64,000 nucleotides of DNA from Prevotella sp. UBA4330 (GTDB lineage Bacteria > Bacteroidota > Bacteroidia > Bacteroidales > Bacteroidaceae), in contig DGTS01000021.1 of the NCBI GenBank assembly GCA_002394385.1, forward strand, positions 15,617 through 79,616, written 5' to 3'. Positions 51,136 through 59,891 of the stretch are shown here, in pieces. The translations under genes were made by a program, and so were the position numbers. The first letter of the stretch is position 1. The number at the start of each line of letters is the position of its first letter. Under the pieces are notes generated by a model. It saw only the letters and a program-made list of their open reading frames with translations. It was not told where the DNA came from and searched no databases.

Positions 51136-52581
51136 ATGGTATTTTCAGACCTGTTCTTCATCTTCGCGTTCATCCCTTCGTTTGCGCTGCTGTATATTCT
51201 GGCATCGGCGATAGACAAGAAGATGCAGACATCGCCCGACACTCCATACAACCGCACCAAGAACTGGGTGCTGGTGTTGTTCTCACTGTTGTTCTACGCA
51301 TGGGGCGAACCCATCTATGTGTTCCTCATGCTGTTCAGTGTGCTGGTGAACTTCATCGCCGGCCGCATCATCGACCGCTCCCACCGTCACCGCAAGATGG
51401 CTCTTGTCGTGGGTCTTGTGTGCAACCTGCTGATACTGGGAGTGTTCAAGTATCTCGGTTTCTTCGGCACTATACTTGCCGACTTTGGCATCAACGTGGC
51501 TCTGCCCACACTGGCACTGCCCATCGGAATCAGTTTCTACACGTTCCAGTCCATCTCGTATCTCGTTGACGTATATCGCCGCGAGTCGCCAGCGCAGAAG
51601 CGTTATGCCGACCTGCTGCTTTACATCTCGATGTTCCCCCAACTCATCGCGGGTCCTATTGTTCGCTACGACACCGTGGCAACAGAGATAACCGACCGCC
51701 ACGTCAGCGCCAACGACGTTGCCGACGGTGTGTTCCGCTTCCTCGTAGGACTTGGAAAGAAAGTGATTATAGCCAACCAACTCTCCGAGGTTGCCGACCA
51801 GTTCCTTGTCGGCGGCATAGGAAACCTCTCGACGACGGGGGCCTGGGTGGGCATTCTGGCGTTCACCCTGCAAATCTACTTCGACTTCTCGGGCTACAGC
51901 GACATGGCCATCGGCATTGGGCGTTGCCTGGGATTCCACTTCAAGGAGAACTTCAACCACCCCTACTGCTGCAACAGCATCAGCGACTTCTGGCGCAGGT
52001 GGCACATGTCTTTGGGAAGTTTCTTCCGCGACTATGTGTATATCCCGATGGGCGGTAACCGTCGCCACCAGGCATGGAACATCTTCGTGGTGTGGTTCCT
52101 CACCGGTATGTGGCACGGCGCCAGTTGGAACTTCATCATCTGGGGTGTCTATTTCGGATTCATCGTTGCGGTGGAGAAATACACCATACTGCGCCTGAAG
52201 AGCCGCTTCTTCACCCCGTTGCTCCACGTCTATAGCCTCATCCTCGTGGTCATCGGATGGGGAATATTCTATTTTGAGGACTTCTCGCAGATGACGGTGT
52301 TCTTCCATTCGTTCTTCGGACTCGGCGAGACGTTCACCGACTTTGCGTCGCAGGCGGCTGTGATGGACAAGTTCTGGCTATTCCTCTTTGCCATTGTGCT
52401 CTGCATGCCGGTGCGCAAGTTGATTGCCGACACCACCGACCGGCTGCTGAGGAACCACCGCATTCTGAACCACGGAGCGATACTCGTTGGCCGCACGGTG
52501 CTTTCGCTGGTGGTGCTCATACTGAGTGTGGCACTGCTTGTGGGTGCCACGAACAACGCGTTCCTATACACCCGATTCTAA
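51136..52581 (+). CDS. MBOAT-family O-acyltransferase (AlgI/DltB-like)
   Basis: 481 residues, about 11 membrane helices. MBOAT signatures: PIGISFYTFQSISYLVDVYR, FSGYSDMAIGIGRCLGF, FWRRWHMSLGSFFRDYVYIP and the catalytic His in GMWHGASWNFIIWG. It transfers acyl groups, usually acetyl, from a cytoplasmic donor to the periplasmic side. The partner proteins for handing the acetyl group to the polysaccharide are encoded directly downstream (two DHHW proteins) and upstream (SGNH hydrolase). It starts 17 nt after the SGNH gene. Confidence 0.93.
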   Translation: MVFSDLFFIFAFIPSFALLYILASAIDKKMQTSPDTPYNRTKNWVLVLFSLLFYAWGEPIYVFLMLFSVLVNFIAGRIIDRSHRHRKMALVVGLVCNLLILGVFKYLGFFGTILADFGINVALPTLALPIGISFYTFQSISYLVDVYRRESPAQKRYADLLLYISMFPQLIAGPIVRYDTVATEITDRHVSANDVADGVFRFLVGLGKKVIIANQLSEVADQFLVGGIGNLSTTGAWVGILAFTLQIYFDFSGYSDMAIGIGRCLGFHFKENFNHPYCCNSISDFWRRWHMSLGSFFRDYVYIPMGGNRRHQAWNIFVVWFLTGMWHGASWNFIIWGVYFGFIVAVEKYTILRLKSRFFTPLLHVYSLILVVIGWGIFYFEDFSQMTVFFHSFFGLGETFTDFASQAAVMDKFWLFLFAIVLCMPVRKLIADTTDRLLRNHRILNHGAILVGRTVLSLVVLILSVALLVGATNNAFLYTRF

Positions 52582-52601
52582 GTTTGTATTAAAGGATAAT
52601 A

Positions 52602-53651
52602 ATGAAGGTAAGAAAAAGAATAATAACTGCTTTTGTAGCCCTGGCGGTGTCGATGCTTCCCACAGCAACGTTTGCGCAGGCCTACTTTGAAGAAGACGAA
52701 GAGTGGCACGAGGAAGATCTTCCCGTGAGACGCTCTAACGGCATAATGATACTGGGCAAAGGTCCCGAAATGCGCTACATGAGTTGCTACGGGGGCTGCC
52801 CCGACAACGGAGAGGCTTACGCACAGACGGCAAACACCTACAAGAGAACATTCGGGCGCAACGTCAACGTCTATCTGATGCCCATACCGCTGGCGGTGGA
52901 ATTCTACTGTCCTCCTGTGGCTTACGAGTGGAGCCGCGAGCAACTGCCCGTGATGGAGCACATGTTCGACTGTCTGGAGGGAGTGAAGGCGGTGGACATC
53001 TACCCCACCCTGAGCGAGCACTCTGACGAACGCATATACTCGCGCACCGACCATCACTGGCTGCCCCTGGGTGCATACTACGCCGCGGAGAAGTTTGCAC
53101 GTGTGGCAAAGGTGCCTTTCAAACGGCTGAACAACTACGATGCCTATGTGGTGCGCGACTTCGTGGGCACCATGCCGAAGTTCTCTAAGGACAACGCCAT
53201 ACGCCGTTTCCCCGAAGACTTCGTCTATTACGTGCCGCGGGGAGTGCGCTTCACCACAACGTATATCAACTATTCGCTCGACGGTGCACGCAAAAACATC
53301 ACCGGAGAGAGCGAACCCCAGGTGCACGATTTCTTCATGAAGTACAAGGACGGCAGCGCAGCGGCGTACAGCACATTCATGGGTGGCGACGCAAAAATAG
53401 TGAAGGTGGAGACCTCCACGCACAACCGCCGCCGGCTGATGATACTGAAAGACAGTTTCGGCAATGCCCTTCCCGGCTACCTGTTCTACTCTTTCGAGGA
53501 GATACACGTCATTGACTGCCGTTACTTCAACCGCAACATGATCGACTATGTGAAAGGAAACAAAATCACCGACATACTTTTTGCCAACAACATGGGGCAT
53601 GCCTCTAACAGCGCCACATGGGAAATGTATCTAAAATACCTTGAGCAATGA
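52602..53651 (+). CDS. DHHW-family protein (AlgX/AlgJ-like), paralogue 1
   Basis: 349 residues, signal peptide (FVALAVSMLPTATFAQ). It belongs to the SGNH-like DHHW family: TDHHWLPLGAYYAA (149-162) holds the Asp-His-His-Trp motif, and DSFGNALPGYL is the C-terminal Ser/Gly block. Relatives AlgX and AlgJ transfer acetyl groups to alginate in the periplasm. It lacks the FxxLEKRxL.xFP segment of its paralogue. It overlaps the next gene by four bases (ATGA). Confidence 0.85.
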   Translation: MKVRKRIITAFVALAVSMLPTATFAQAYFEEDEEWHEEDLPVRRSNGIMILGKGPEMRYMSCYGGCPDNGEAYAQTANTYKRTFGRNVNVYLMPIPLAVEFYCPPVAYEWSREQLPVMEHMFDCLEGVKAVDIYPTLSEHSDERIYSRTDHHWLPLGAYYAAEKFARVAKVPFKRLNNYDAYVVRDFVGTMPKFSKDNAIRRFPEDFVYYVPRGVRFTTTYINYSLDGARKNITGESEPQVHDFFMKYKDGSAAAYSTFMGGDAKIVKVETSTHNRRRLMILKDSFGNALPGYLFYSFEEIHVIDCRYFNRNMIDYVKGNKITDILFANNMGHASNSATWEMYLKYLEQ

Positions 53652-54976
53652 GACACAACTACATTTACATTGGACTTCTGGCGGGTGTCTTCGCCGTGTT
53701 TACAGTGGTGTTCCTCACCTTTCCGCGAAGCACTTTCTCGGAACTTGAGAAGCGCGACCTCGCCACCTTTCCCGACTTCACGTGGGACAAACTGACAAGC
53801 GGGAAATTCACTGAGGAGGTGTCGTCGTGGTTCAGCGACAGCGAACCATACCGCGACAACTTCATGCTGCTGAGCATGGAGTTCGGCAAAGCGCTGAAAC
53901 TGAACGTCGAGGGCGACGATGCCGTGACATTCCATGCCGCCGAGCCAACAACTCAAGAGAGCACAAAGGCCGAGGAAACGAAGGCTGCGGAGAACACCGA
54001 CGACCCGAACTACGAGTACCAGAACAAGGTTACTGCCGACGAGAACGCCAAGATAGCACACTCGGGCATCATCGTGGTGGGCAACGCTCCCAACGCCAGG
54101 GCACTGATGGCATACGGCGGAGGGGCTGAAGGCGGCACGGCATACGCACAGGCTGCCAACAAGTATAAGGAGAAATTCGGCAACGACGTGAACGTCTATT
54201 GCATGGTGATTCCCACCGCCATAGAATACTATTGTCCCGAAAAGATGAAGAAAGCGAGCAAACCGCAGTCGCTGACCATCAACAACGTTATGAAACATCT
54301 GGCACCAGGCGTCAAGGCGGTGAACATTCACCAGACGCTGGGCGAGCATGCTTCGGAAGACATATACCTGCGCACCGACCACCACTGGTCGCCCCTCGGT
54401 GCCTACTATGCCGCGAAGAAATTCGCCGAAGTGGCTGGGGTGCCGTTCCGCGACCTGTCGAGTTACAAACGCGAAGTGGTTCATGGCTTTGTGGGAACAA
54501 TGTACAGTTACTCTAAGGACATCGCCGTGAAGCAGTCGCCCGAAGACTTTGTCTATTATGTTCCGCAGGGAGTGGAATATACCACCACCTACACCAACTA
54601 CACCATAAACAAGAACTACCAGGTGACGGGCATGGGAAAACCGTACAAGAGCAACTTCTTCGTGAAATACAAGGACGGCAGCGGCGGCGCCTACTGCACC
54701 TTCATGGGTGGCGACAGCAAGATAACGCAGGTGAGCACGTCAACAAAGAACGGCAGGCGGGTAATCATACTGAAGGACAGTTTCGGCAATGCCATACCGG
54801 GATACCTGTTCTTCTCGTTCGAGGAAATACACGTCATTGACAACCGTTACTTCACTAAGAACATGGTGGAATATGTACGCGAGCATAAGATTACAGACAT
54901 CTTGTTCGCAAACAACATCTTCAGCGCTTACTCGCCGAAGATTTGCAACAAGTACTCTGCATTCCTTACGCAATGA
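53648..54976 (+). CDS. DHHW-family protein (AlgX/AlgJ-like), paralogue 2
   Basis: 442 residues with an N-terminal signal anchor (IGLLAGVFAVFTVVFLTF) and the typical TFSELEKRDLATFPDFT and WFSDSEPYRDNFM segments of DHHW proteins. TDHHWSPLGAYYAA is at 243-256 and KDSFGNAIPGYLFFSFEEIH is close to the same stretch of paralogue 1. A Thr/Glu/Ala-rich linker (residues about 98-118) is inserted before the catalytic part. The two copies probably arose by duplication and may act on different acceptors or as a pair. Last gene of the operon. Confidence 0.88.
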   Translation: MRHNYIYIGLLAGVFAVFTVVFLTFPRSTFSELEKRDLATFPDFTWDKLTSGKFTEEVSSWFSDSEPYRDNFMLLSMEFGKALKLNVEGDDAVTFHAAEPTTQESTKAEETKAAENTDDPNYEYQNKVTADENAKIAHSGIIVVGNAPNARALMAYGGGAEGGTAYAQAANKYKEKFGNDVNVYCMVIPTAIEYYCPEKMKKASKPQSLTINNVMKHLAPGVKAVNIHQTLGEHASEDIYLRTDHHWSPLGAYYAAKKFAEVAGVPFRDLSSYKREVVHGFVGTMYSYSKDIAVKQSPEDFVYYVPQGVEYTTTYTNYTINKNYQVTGMGKPYKSNFFVKYKDGSGGAYCTFMGGDSKITQVSTSTKNGRRVIILKDSFGNAIPGYLFFSFEEIHVIDNRYFTKNMVEYVREHKITDILFANNIFSAYSPKICNKYSAFLTQ

Positions 54977-55110
54977 ACTTACAGGAGTGCAGGAGTGCAG
55001 ACAACACTCGGCAGGCGCTGATTCAGAGAATAAATCTGCTGTCTGAACTCCTGAACTCCAAAACTCCTGAACTCCCCAAGAAATTACAACTAATCAATAG
55101 AATAATAGAA
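54977..55110. repeat. AGGAGTGC / CTCCTGAACTCC inverted words
   Basis: ACAGGAGTGCAGGAGTGCAG (54981-55000) and CTGAACTCCTGAACTCC...CTCCTGAACTCCCC (55043-55077) could pair as arms of a hairpin. The loop contains no gene. Confidence 0.6.
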
Positions 55111-56385
55111 ATGAAACAGACACCAGTACTGCTGCTGACCGGTTATCTCGGCAGCGGAAAGACAACATTGGTAAACCGTATTCTGGCTAACAAACGCAAC
55201 ATCAAATTTGCCGTTATCGTGAACGATATCGGCGAGGTGAACATCGACGCCGACCTAATCCAGAAAGGAGGCGTGGTGACTCAGGGTGACGACAGCCTCG
55301 TGGCACTGCAGAACGGATGCATCTGCTGCACGCTGAAAATGGACCTCGTGGCACAACTCAACGACATCATGAAGACCGAGAAGTTCGACTATATCGTCAT
55401 CGAGGCAAGCGGCATCTGCGAGCCGGAGCCGATAGCACAGACCATCTGTTCAATACCGCAGATGGGACCGGAATTCATGATGCACGGCGTTCCCCGCCTC
55501 GACTGCATCGTCACCGTTGTTGACGCATTGCGCATGCAGAGCGAGTTCGCATGCGGCGACAAACTGACGCAGCCCAACCTCGACGAGGAGGACATAGAGA
55601 ACCTTATCATACAGCAGATAGAGTTCTGCAACATAATCCTGCTGAACAAGGCATCGGAGGTGAAACCCGAAGAACTGGAGCGCGTGAAAGCCATAATACG
55701 CACGCTGCAATCGAAGGCGCAAATCATTGAATGTGACTATGCCGACGTGGATCTTGAGAAACTTCTGGACACCCGATTGTTCGACTTCGAGCGCGTCATC
55801 ACATCTGCCAGATGGGTGGAGGAACTGGAACGACCCGTCACCGAGGAGGAAGAGCACGAGGCAAAGCACCATCACGAGCATCACCACCACGATGATGACG
55901 ACGACGATGAACATGAGGAGCATGAGCATCACCACCATCACGACGAGGACGAAGAACATGAGCACGAGCACCATCATCACCACCACCATCACCACCACGA
56001 TGAAGGCGAGGCTGAGGAGTATGGCATCGGCACCTTCGTTTACTACCGCCGACAGCCATTCAACATAGACAACTTCGACCAGTTTGTGGCAAGAAAATGG
56101 CCCAGCAATGTCATCCGAACCAAGGGAGTGTGCTACTTCTCGCACCAGCGCGACATGTCGTTCCTCTTCGAGCAGGCTGGAGTGCAGAAGACGATACGCG
56201 AGAGCGGACTATGGTATGCCACTGCCAGCGAGGAAGAACTGATGCAACTGATGAAGCAGAACCCCGACATGCTGCGCGACTGGGACGACACCTACGGCGA
56301 CCGCATGATAAAACTGGTGTTCATCGGTCAGCATCTCGACAAGGAAGCACTGACCCGCGAACTCGACGCTTGTCTCGAAATGTAG
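55111..56385 (+). CDS. COG0523/CobW-type zinc metallochaperone GTPase, His-rich
   Basis: 424 residues from ATG 55111. GTPase motifs: Walker A GYLGSGKT (11-18), the metal-binding CxCC (CICC, 70-73), ExSGICEPEPIAQ, and LLNKAS. A His/Asp/Glu-rich tract spans residues 249-296 with 27 histidines, followed by the C-terminal CobW domain (GIGTFVYYRRQPFNIDNFDQF, FLFEQAG). It is likely to store or deliver zinc to a target protein. The reading frame is open upstream to 54943 but this covers repeat DNA. Confidence 0.9.
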   Translation: MKQTPVLLLTGYLGSGKTTLVNRILANKRNIKFAVIVNDIGEVNIDADLIQKGGVVTQGDDSLVALQNGCICCTLKMDLVAQLNDIMKTEKFDYIVIEASGICEPEPIAQTICSIPQMGPEFMMHGVPRLDCIVTVVDALRMQSEFACGDKLTQPNLDEEDIENLIIQQIEFCNIILLNKASEVKPEELERVKAIIRTLQSKAQIIECDYADVDLEKLLDTRLFDFERVITSARWVEELERPVTEEEEHEAKHHHEHHHHDDDDDDEHEEHEHHHHHDEDEEHEHEHHHHHHHHHHDEGEAEEYGIGTFVYYRRQPFNIDNFDQFVARKWPSNVIRTKGVCYFSHQRDMSFLFEQAGVQKTIRESGLWYATASEEELMQLMKQNPDMLRDWDDTYGDRMIKLVFIGQHLDKEALTRELDACLEM

Positions 56386-56429
56386 TCCGTCTTGCCATCA
56401 ACCGGACTGCGACTCGAACTATACCGCAA

Positions 56430-56472
56430 AGTAAAATAGCCTATATTACTGAACAATATAGCCTATTTTACA
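56430..56472. repeat. ATAGCCTATTTTAC repeat cluster 3
   Basis: AAAATAGCCTATATTACTG and AATATAGCCTATTTTAC are two variants of the dispersed 16-mer, spaced by 5 nt. Confidence 0.75.
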
Positions 56473-56475
56473 AAA

Positions 56476-56514
56476 CAATACGGGCGGCTTTGCAAACCAA
56501 AGTCGCCCGTATTG
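56476..56514. terminator. Terminator between CobW-like and asd
   Basis: CAATACGGGCG (56476-56486) pairs with CGCCCGTATTG (56504-56514), with a further CTTTG/CAAAG inside. It serves the two convergent genes. Confidence 0.8.
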
Positions 56515-56529
56515 CTTATCGTTCAGTGT

Positions 56530-56548
56530 GCTGCGATGCCATCGCAGC
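56530..56548. repeat. GCTGCGAYGCCRTCGCAGC hairpin, copy 3
   Basis: GCTGCGATGCCATCGCAGC, same sequence as copy 1 (12959), located just before the end of asd. See the covariation with copy 2. Confidence 0.8.
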
Positions 56549-56557
56549 CATAAAACC

Positions 56558-57571
56558 CTACTTCACATCGCCCACCTTAACCAGATATTCGGCAATCTGC
56601 ACCGCGTTGAGAGCGGCACCCTTGCGAATCTGGTCGCCTGAGAGCCAGAACGTAAGTCCACAGTCGTCGGCAAGGTCTTTGCGCACACGACCTACGAAGA
56701 CATCGTCGTGACCCGCCGTCTCGAGCGGCATCGGATAGACGAGATTTGCCGGATCGTCCTTCAGCGTCACACCAGGAGCGGCGGCAAAAGCCTCGCGTGC
56801 CTCCTCGACAGAAATGGGGCGCTCGGTCTCAATCCACACACTCTCGGAATGGGAGCGCAACGAACTAACCCTGACACACATTGCCGAGCAGCGGGCATCG
56901 GTGTGCATTATCTTCTGTGTCTCGTTGAACATCTTCATCTCTTCCTTGGTGTAGCCGTTAGGCTGGAACACATCAATCTGCGGAATGACGTTGTATGCCA
57001 GTTGGTGAGCAAACTTCTTGATGGTCTTCACCTCGCCCTGCTCAACCATTTCCTTATACTGCTGCTGCAGTTCTGCCATGGCTGCGGCACCCGCTCCCGA
57101 AGCACTCTGATAGGAAGCGACATGTATGCGCTTGATGTGCGAGATGTTCTCAAGGGGTTGCAGGCACACAACCATCATGATGGTGGTGCAGTTGGGGTTT
57201 GCAATGATGCCTCGCGGACGCTTCAGAGCATCCTCGGCGTTACACTCGGGAACCACCAAAGGCACGTCCTCATCCATGCGGAACGCACTGGAATTGTCTA
57301 TCATGACAGCGCCATATTTAGTGATATCCTCGGCAAACTCCTTGCTTGTGCCTGCACCTGCCGATGTGAACGCGATGTCGATGTCGCGGAAGTCATCGTT
57401 GTGCTGCAACAGTTTCACCTCAATCTCCTTACCGCGGAAGGTGTACTTCGTGCCTGCCGAACGCTCGGAGCCAAACAACACTAACTCGTCGATGGGGAAA
57501 TTGCGCTCGTCGAGGATACGCAAAAACTCTTGTCCTACGGCGCCACTGGCGCCTACAATTGCCACTTTCAT
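56558..57571 (-). CDS. asd: Aspartate-semialdehyde dehydrogenase
   Basis: 337 residues; NADPH-dependent reduction of aspartyl phosphate to the semialdehyde, the branch to lysine/DAP, threonine and methionine. N-terminal dinucleotide motif VAIVGASGAVGQEFLRIL; catalytic Cys in IIANPNCTTIMMV and the active-site AxASYQSASGAG segment. The C-terminal catalytic His in RVSSLRSHSESVWIE is present. Single gene, promoter -7 TAATTTTGC (57603-57595). Confidence 0.96.
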   Translation of the reverse strand: MKVAIVGASGAVGQEFLRILDERNFPIDELVLFGSERSAGTKYTFRGKEIEVKLLQHNDDFRDIDIAFTSAGAGTSKEFAEDITKYGAVMIDNSSAFRMDEDVPLVVPECNAEDALKRPRGIIANPNCTTIMMVVCLQPLENISHIKRIHVASYQSASGAGAAAMAELQQQYKEMVEQGEVKTIKKFAHQLAYNVIPQIDVFQPNGYTKEEMKMFNETQKIMHTDARCSAMCVRVSSLRSHSESVWIETERPISVEEAREAFAAAPGVTLKDDPANLVYPMPLETAGHDDVFVGRVRKDLADDCGLTFWLSGDQIRKGAALNAVQIAEYLVKVGDVK

Positions 57572-57594
57572 CTCTATAAATGTTTAAAATCGGT

Positions 57595-57653
57595 GCAAAA
57601 TTACAACTTTTCGTCGTATTATATGCACATTTCGGTTATTTTTTGTAATTTTG
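57595..57653. promoter_or_regulatory. Divergent -7 elements for asd and the antiporter
   Basis: Minus strand TAATTTTGC (57603-57595) 24 nt before asd; plus strand TAATTTTG (57646-57653) 21 nt before the ATG at 57674. No strong -33 sites. Confidence 0.6.
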
Positions 57654-57673
57654 TATGCGAAATAAGAAGCAAA

Positions 57674-59800
57674 ATGTTCAACCTTAGTCAATATTTCCCG
57701 ATTACCAACCCCACACTGATATTCTTTGTGGTGATGCTGATAATCCTCTTTGCTCCTATCATTATGGGAAAACTGAGGATTCCGCACATCATTGGAATGG
57801 TGATTGCCGGCGTGTTGTTAGGTCAATACGGCCTGAACATCCTGGTGCGCGACGACTCGTTCGAACTGTTCGGCAAGGTGGGACTCTACTATATCATGTT
57901 CCTCGCGGCACTTGAAATGGACTTCGAGGGCGTGAAGAAGCGGCGCAAAGACTTCATCATCTTTGGCCTGCTGACGTTTGCCGCGCCTTTCGCGCTGACC
58001 TACTTCATGGGCACGTCGCTGCTAGGTTATGCGCCCATTGCGGCACTGACGCTGGGCAGCATCATGGCATCTAACACCCTCATCGCCTACCCTATCGTGA
58101 GCCGTTACGGACTGCAACGCAAGCCGAGTGTAACTCTCAGCGTGGGCTCAACGATGATTGCGCTGTTTCTTGCCATCGTGGTGATGGCGGCGGTTGTATC
58201 TGCCCACAACGGCAGCGGCGGCATAATATTCTGGACATGGTTTGTGCTGAAGATAGTGTTGGTGTGCACCGTGCTCACCATCGTCATCCCCCGCCTTACA
58301 CGCTGGTTCCTGCGTCGTTACAGCGATGCCGTGATGCAGTTCATCTTCATCATGTCGATGCTCTTCATGAGTGCCTCGGTCACCGATGCCGTTGGACTTG
58401 ACGGCATCTTCGGTGCATTCCTTTCGGGACTCATTCTGAACCGTTACATACCCCACTTGTCGCCACTTATGAACCGCATCGAGTTCATTGGCAACGCCAT
58501 CTTCATACCCTATTTCCTCATCGGAGTGGGAATGCTCATCAACGTGAGGGTGCTGTTCCAGGGCGGAGAGATATTCGCCGTGGTGGCAGCGATAGTGTTC
58601 TTCGGCACCTTCGGCAAGGCAATAGCCGCTTACGTGTCGTGTTTCCTGTGCAAGTTGCCGCTGTCGTCGGGTCACATGATGTTCGGTCTTACGTCGGCTC
58701 ATGCCGCCGGTGCCATAGCGATACTGTTGGTGGCCATGAGACTTGAGACCGCGCCGGGCGTGAAACTCGTCAACGACGACATGCTGAACGGTGTTATCAT
58801 TATGATACTCTTCACCTGCATCATATCCACTATCATCACCGAGAAGGCGGCTCAGGGAATAATCCTGCGCGACAAGGACATGGCCAACGAGGACGAGAAG
58901 AACGACGACGAGAAGATTCTCATCCCGATGAAATACCCCGAATATGCCGAGTATCTGGTGAATATGGCCATACTGATGCGCAACCCTAAACTGAACCGAG
59001 GCATAGTGGGGCTCAACGTTGTTTACGACGACCTCAACATGGCGAAAAACCAGGAAGCAGGGCAACGCCTGTTGGAGAAGATGGCCAAGGTGGCTGCCGC
59101 CGCCGACGTGAGGATGCAGACACAGGTGCGCGTGGCGGCGAACATCGCCAACGGCATAAAACACGCGTTCAAAGAGTTTCAGGCGAGCGAGATAATTCTC
59201 GGAATGCACATGCACCAGGAGGTGTCAACGAAGTTCTGGGGACAGTTCCACCAAAGTCTTTACAACGGACTGAACAGACAGATAATGATGGTGAGGCTGG
59301 TGCAGCCGCTGAACACCATACGCAGAATACAGGTGGCGGTGCCGTCAAGGGCGCAGTTCGAGCCGGGGTTCTTCCGCTGGCTGGAACGACTGACGCGCAT
59401 GGCGGTGAACCTGGAATGTCGCATTCAGTTCCACGGGCGCAGCGACACGCTGCAACTGATAAGGCAATATGTGAACAACCGCCACCATGAAGCGCGTGCC
59501 GACTATGCCGAGATGGAACACTGGGTGGGACTGCCGAAACTGGCTTCCACCATCAACGACGACCATCTCTTCGTAGTGGTGGCAGCACGTAAGGGAACGG
59601 TGTCGTATAAGAATGCGCTTGAAAGGCTGCCCGACGAGATAGAACAGTACTTCACGGGCAAGAACATCATGATTCTCTTCCCCGACCAGCATGGCGACTC
59701 GATGGACGAGATGACCTTCGCACAGCCGCAGCACACCGAGGAGAAGAGCGCATACGAGCAACTGGCGGGCTGGCTGTCGAGGCTTAGTCACAAGTCATAG
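57674..59800 (+). CDS. Cation:proton antiporter (CPA2 type) with C-terminal USP-like domain
   Basis: 708 residues from ATG 57674. Residues 1-400 form about 12 membrane helices of the Na+/H+ exchanger fold (IPHIIGMVIAGVLLGQYGLNI, VTDAVGLDGIFGAFLSGLIL, GLTSAHAAGAIAILLVAM). The C-terminal 280 residues are soluble and resemble universal-stress-protein modules (LNRGIVGLNVVYDDLNMAKN, ASEIILGMHMHQEVSTKFW). It probably exchanges K+ or Na+ for H+ across the inner membrane, gated by the cytoplasmic part. The frame is open upstream, but the promoter sits there. Confidence 0.9.
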   Translation: MFNLSQYFPITNPTLIFFVVMLIILFAPIIMGKLRIPHIIGMVIAGVLLGQYGLNILVRDDSFELFGKVGLYYIMFLAALEMDFEGVKKRRKDFIIFGLLTFAAPFALTYFMGTSLLGYAPIAALTLGSIMASNTLIAYPIVSRYGLQRKPSVTLSVGSTMIALFLAIVVMAAVVSAHNGSGGIIFWTWFVLKIVLVCTVLTIVIPRLTRWFLRRYSDAVMQFIFIMSMLFMSASVTDAVGLDGIFGAFLSGLILNRYIPHLSPLMNRIEFIGNAIFIPYFLIGVGMLINVRVLFQGGEIFAVVAAIVFFGTFGKAIAAYVSCFLCKLPLSSGHMMFGLTSAHAAGAIAILLVAMRLETAPGVKLVNDDMLNGVIIMILFTCIISTIITEKAAQGIILRDKDMANEDEKNDDEKILIPMKYPEYAEYLVNMAILMRNPKLNRGIVGLNVVYDDLNMAKNQEAGQRLLEKMAKVAAAADVRMQTQVRVAANIANGIKHAFKEFQASEIILGMHMHQEVSTKFWGQFHQSLYNGLNRQIMMVRLVQPLNTIRRIQVAVPSRAQFEPGFFRWLERLTRMAVNLECRIQFHGRSDTLQLIRQYVNNRHHEARADYAEMEHWVGLPKLASTINDDHLFVVVAARKGTVSYKNALERLPDEIEQYFTGKNIMILFPDQHGDSMDEMTFAQPQHTEEKSAYEQLAGWLSRLSHKS

Positions 59801-59821
59801 CAATGCCTGTCGCGACGGCAT

Positions 59822-59891
59822 CGCTACAAAGTAAACAGGAAAAAACAAGACAACAATGCTACAAAGTAAACAGGAAAAAACAAGACAACAA
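59822..59891 (+). repeat. 35 nt tandem duplication with a mini-ORF before lolD
   Basis: GCTACAAAGTAAACAGG plus AAAAAACAAGACAACAAT is present twice in tandem. In the first copy the trailing ATG (59856) opens a 12-codon ORF, MLQSKQEKTRQQ, which ends in TGA (59892-59894) overlapping the lolD start codon as ATGA. Confidence 0.8.
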
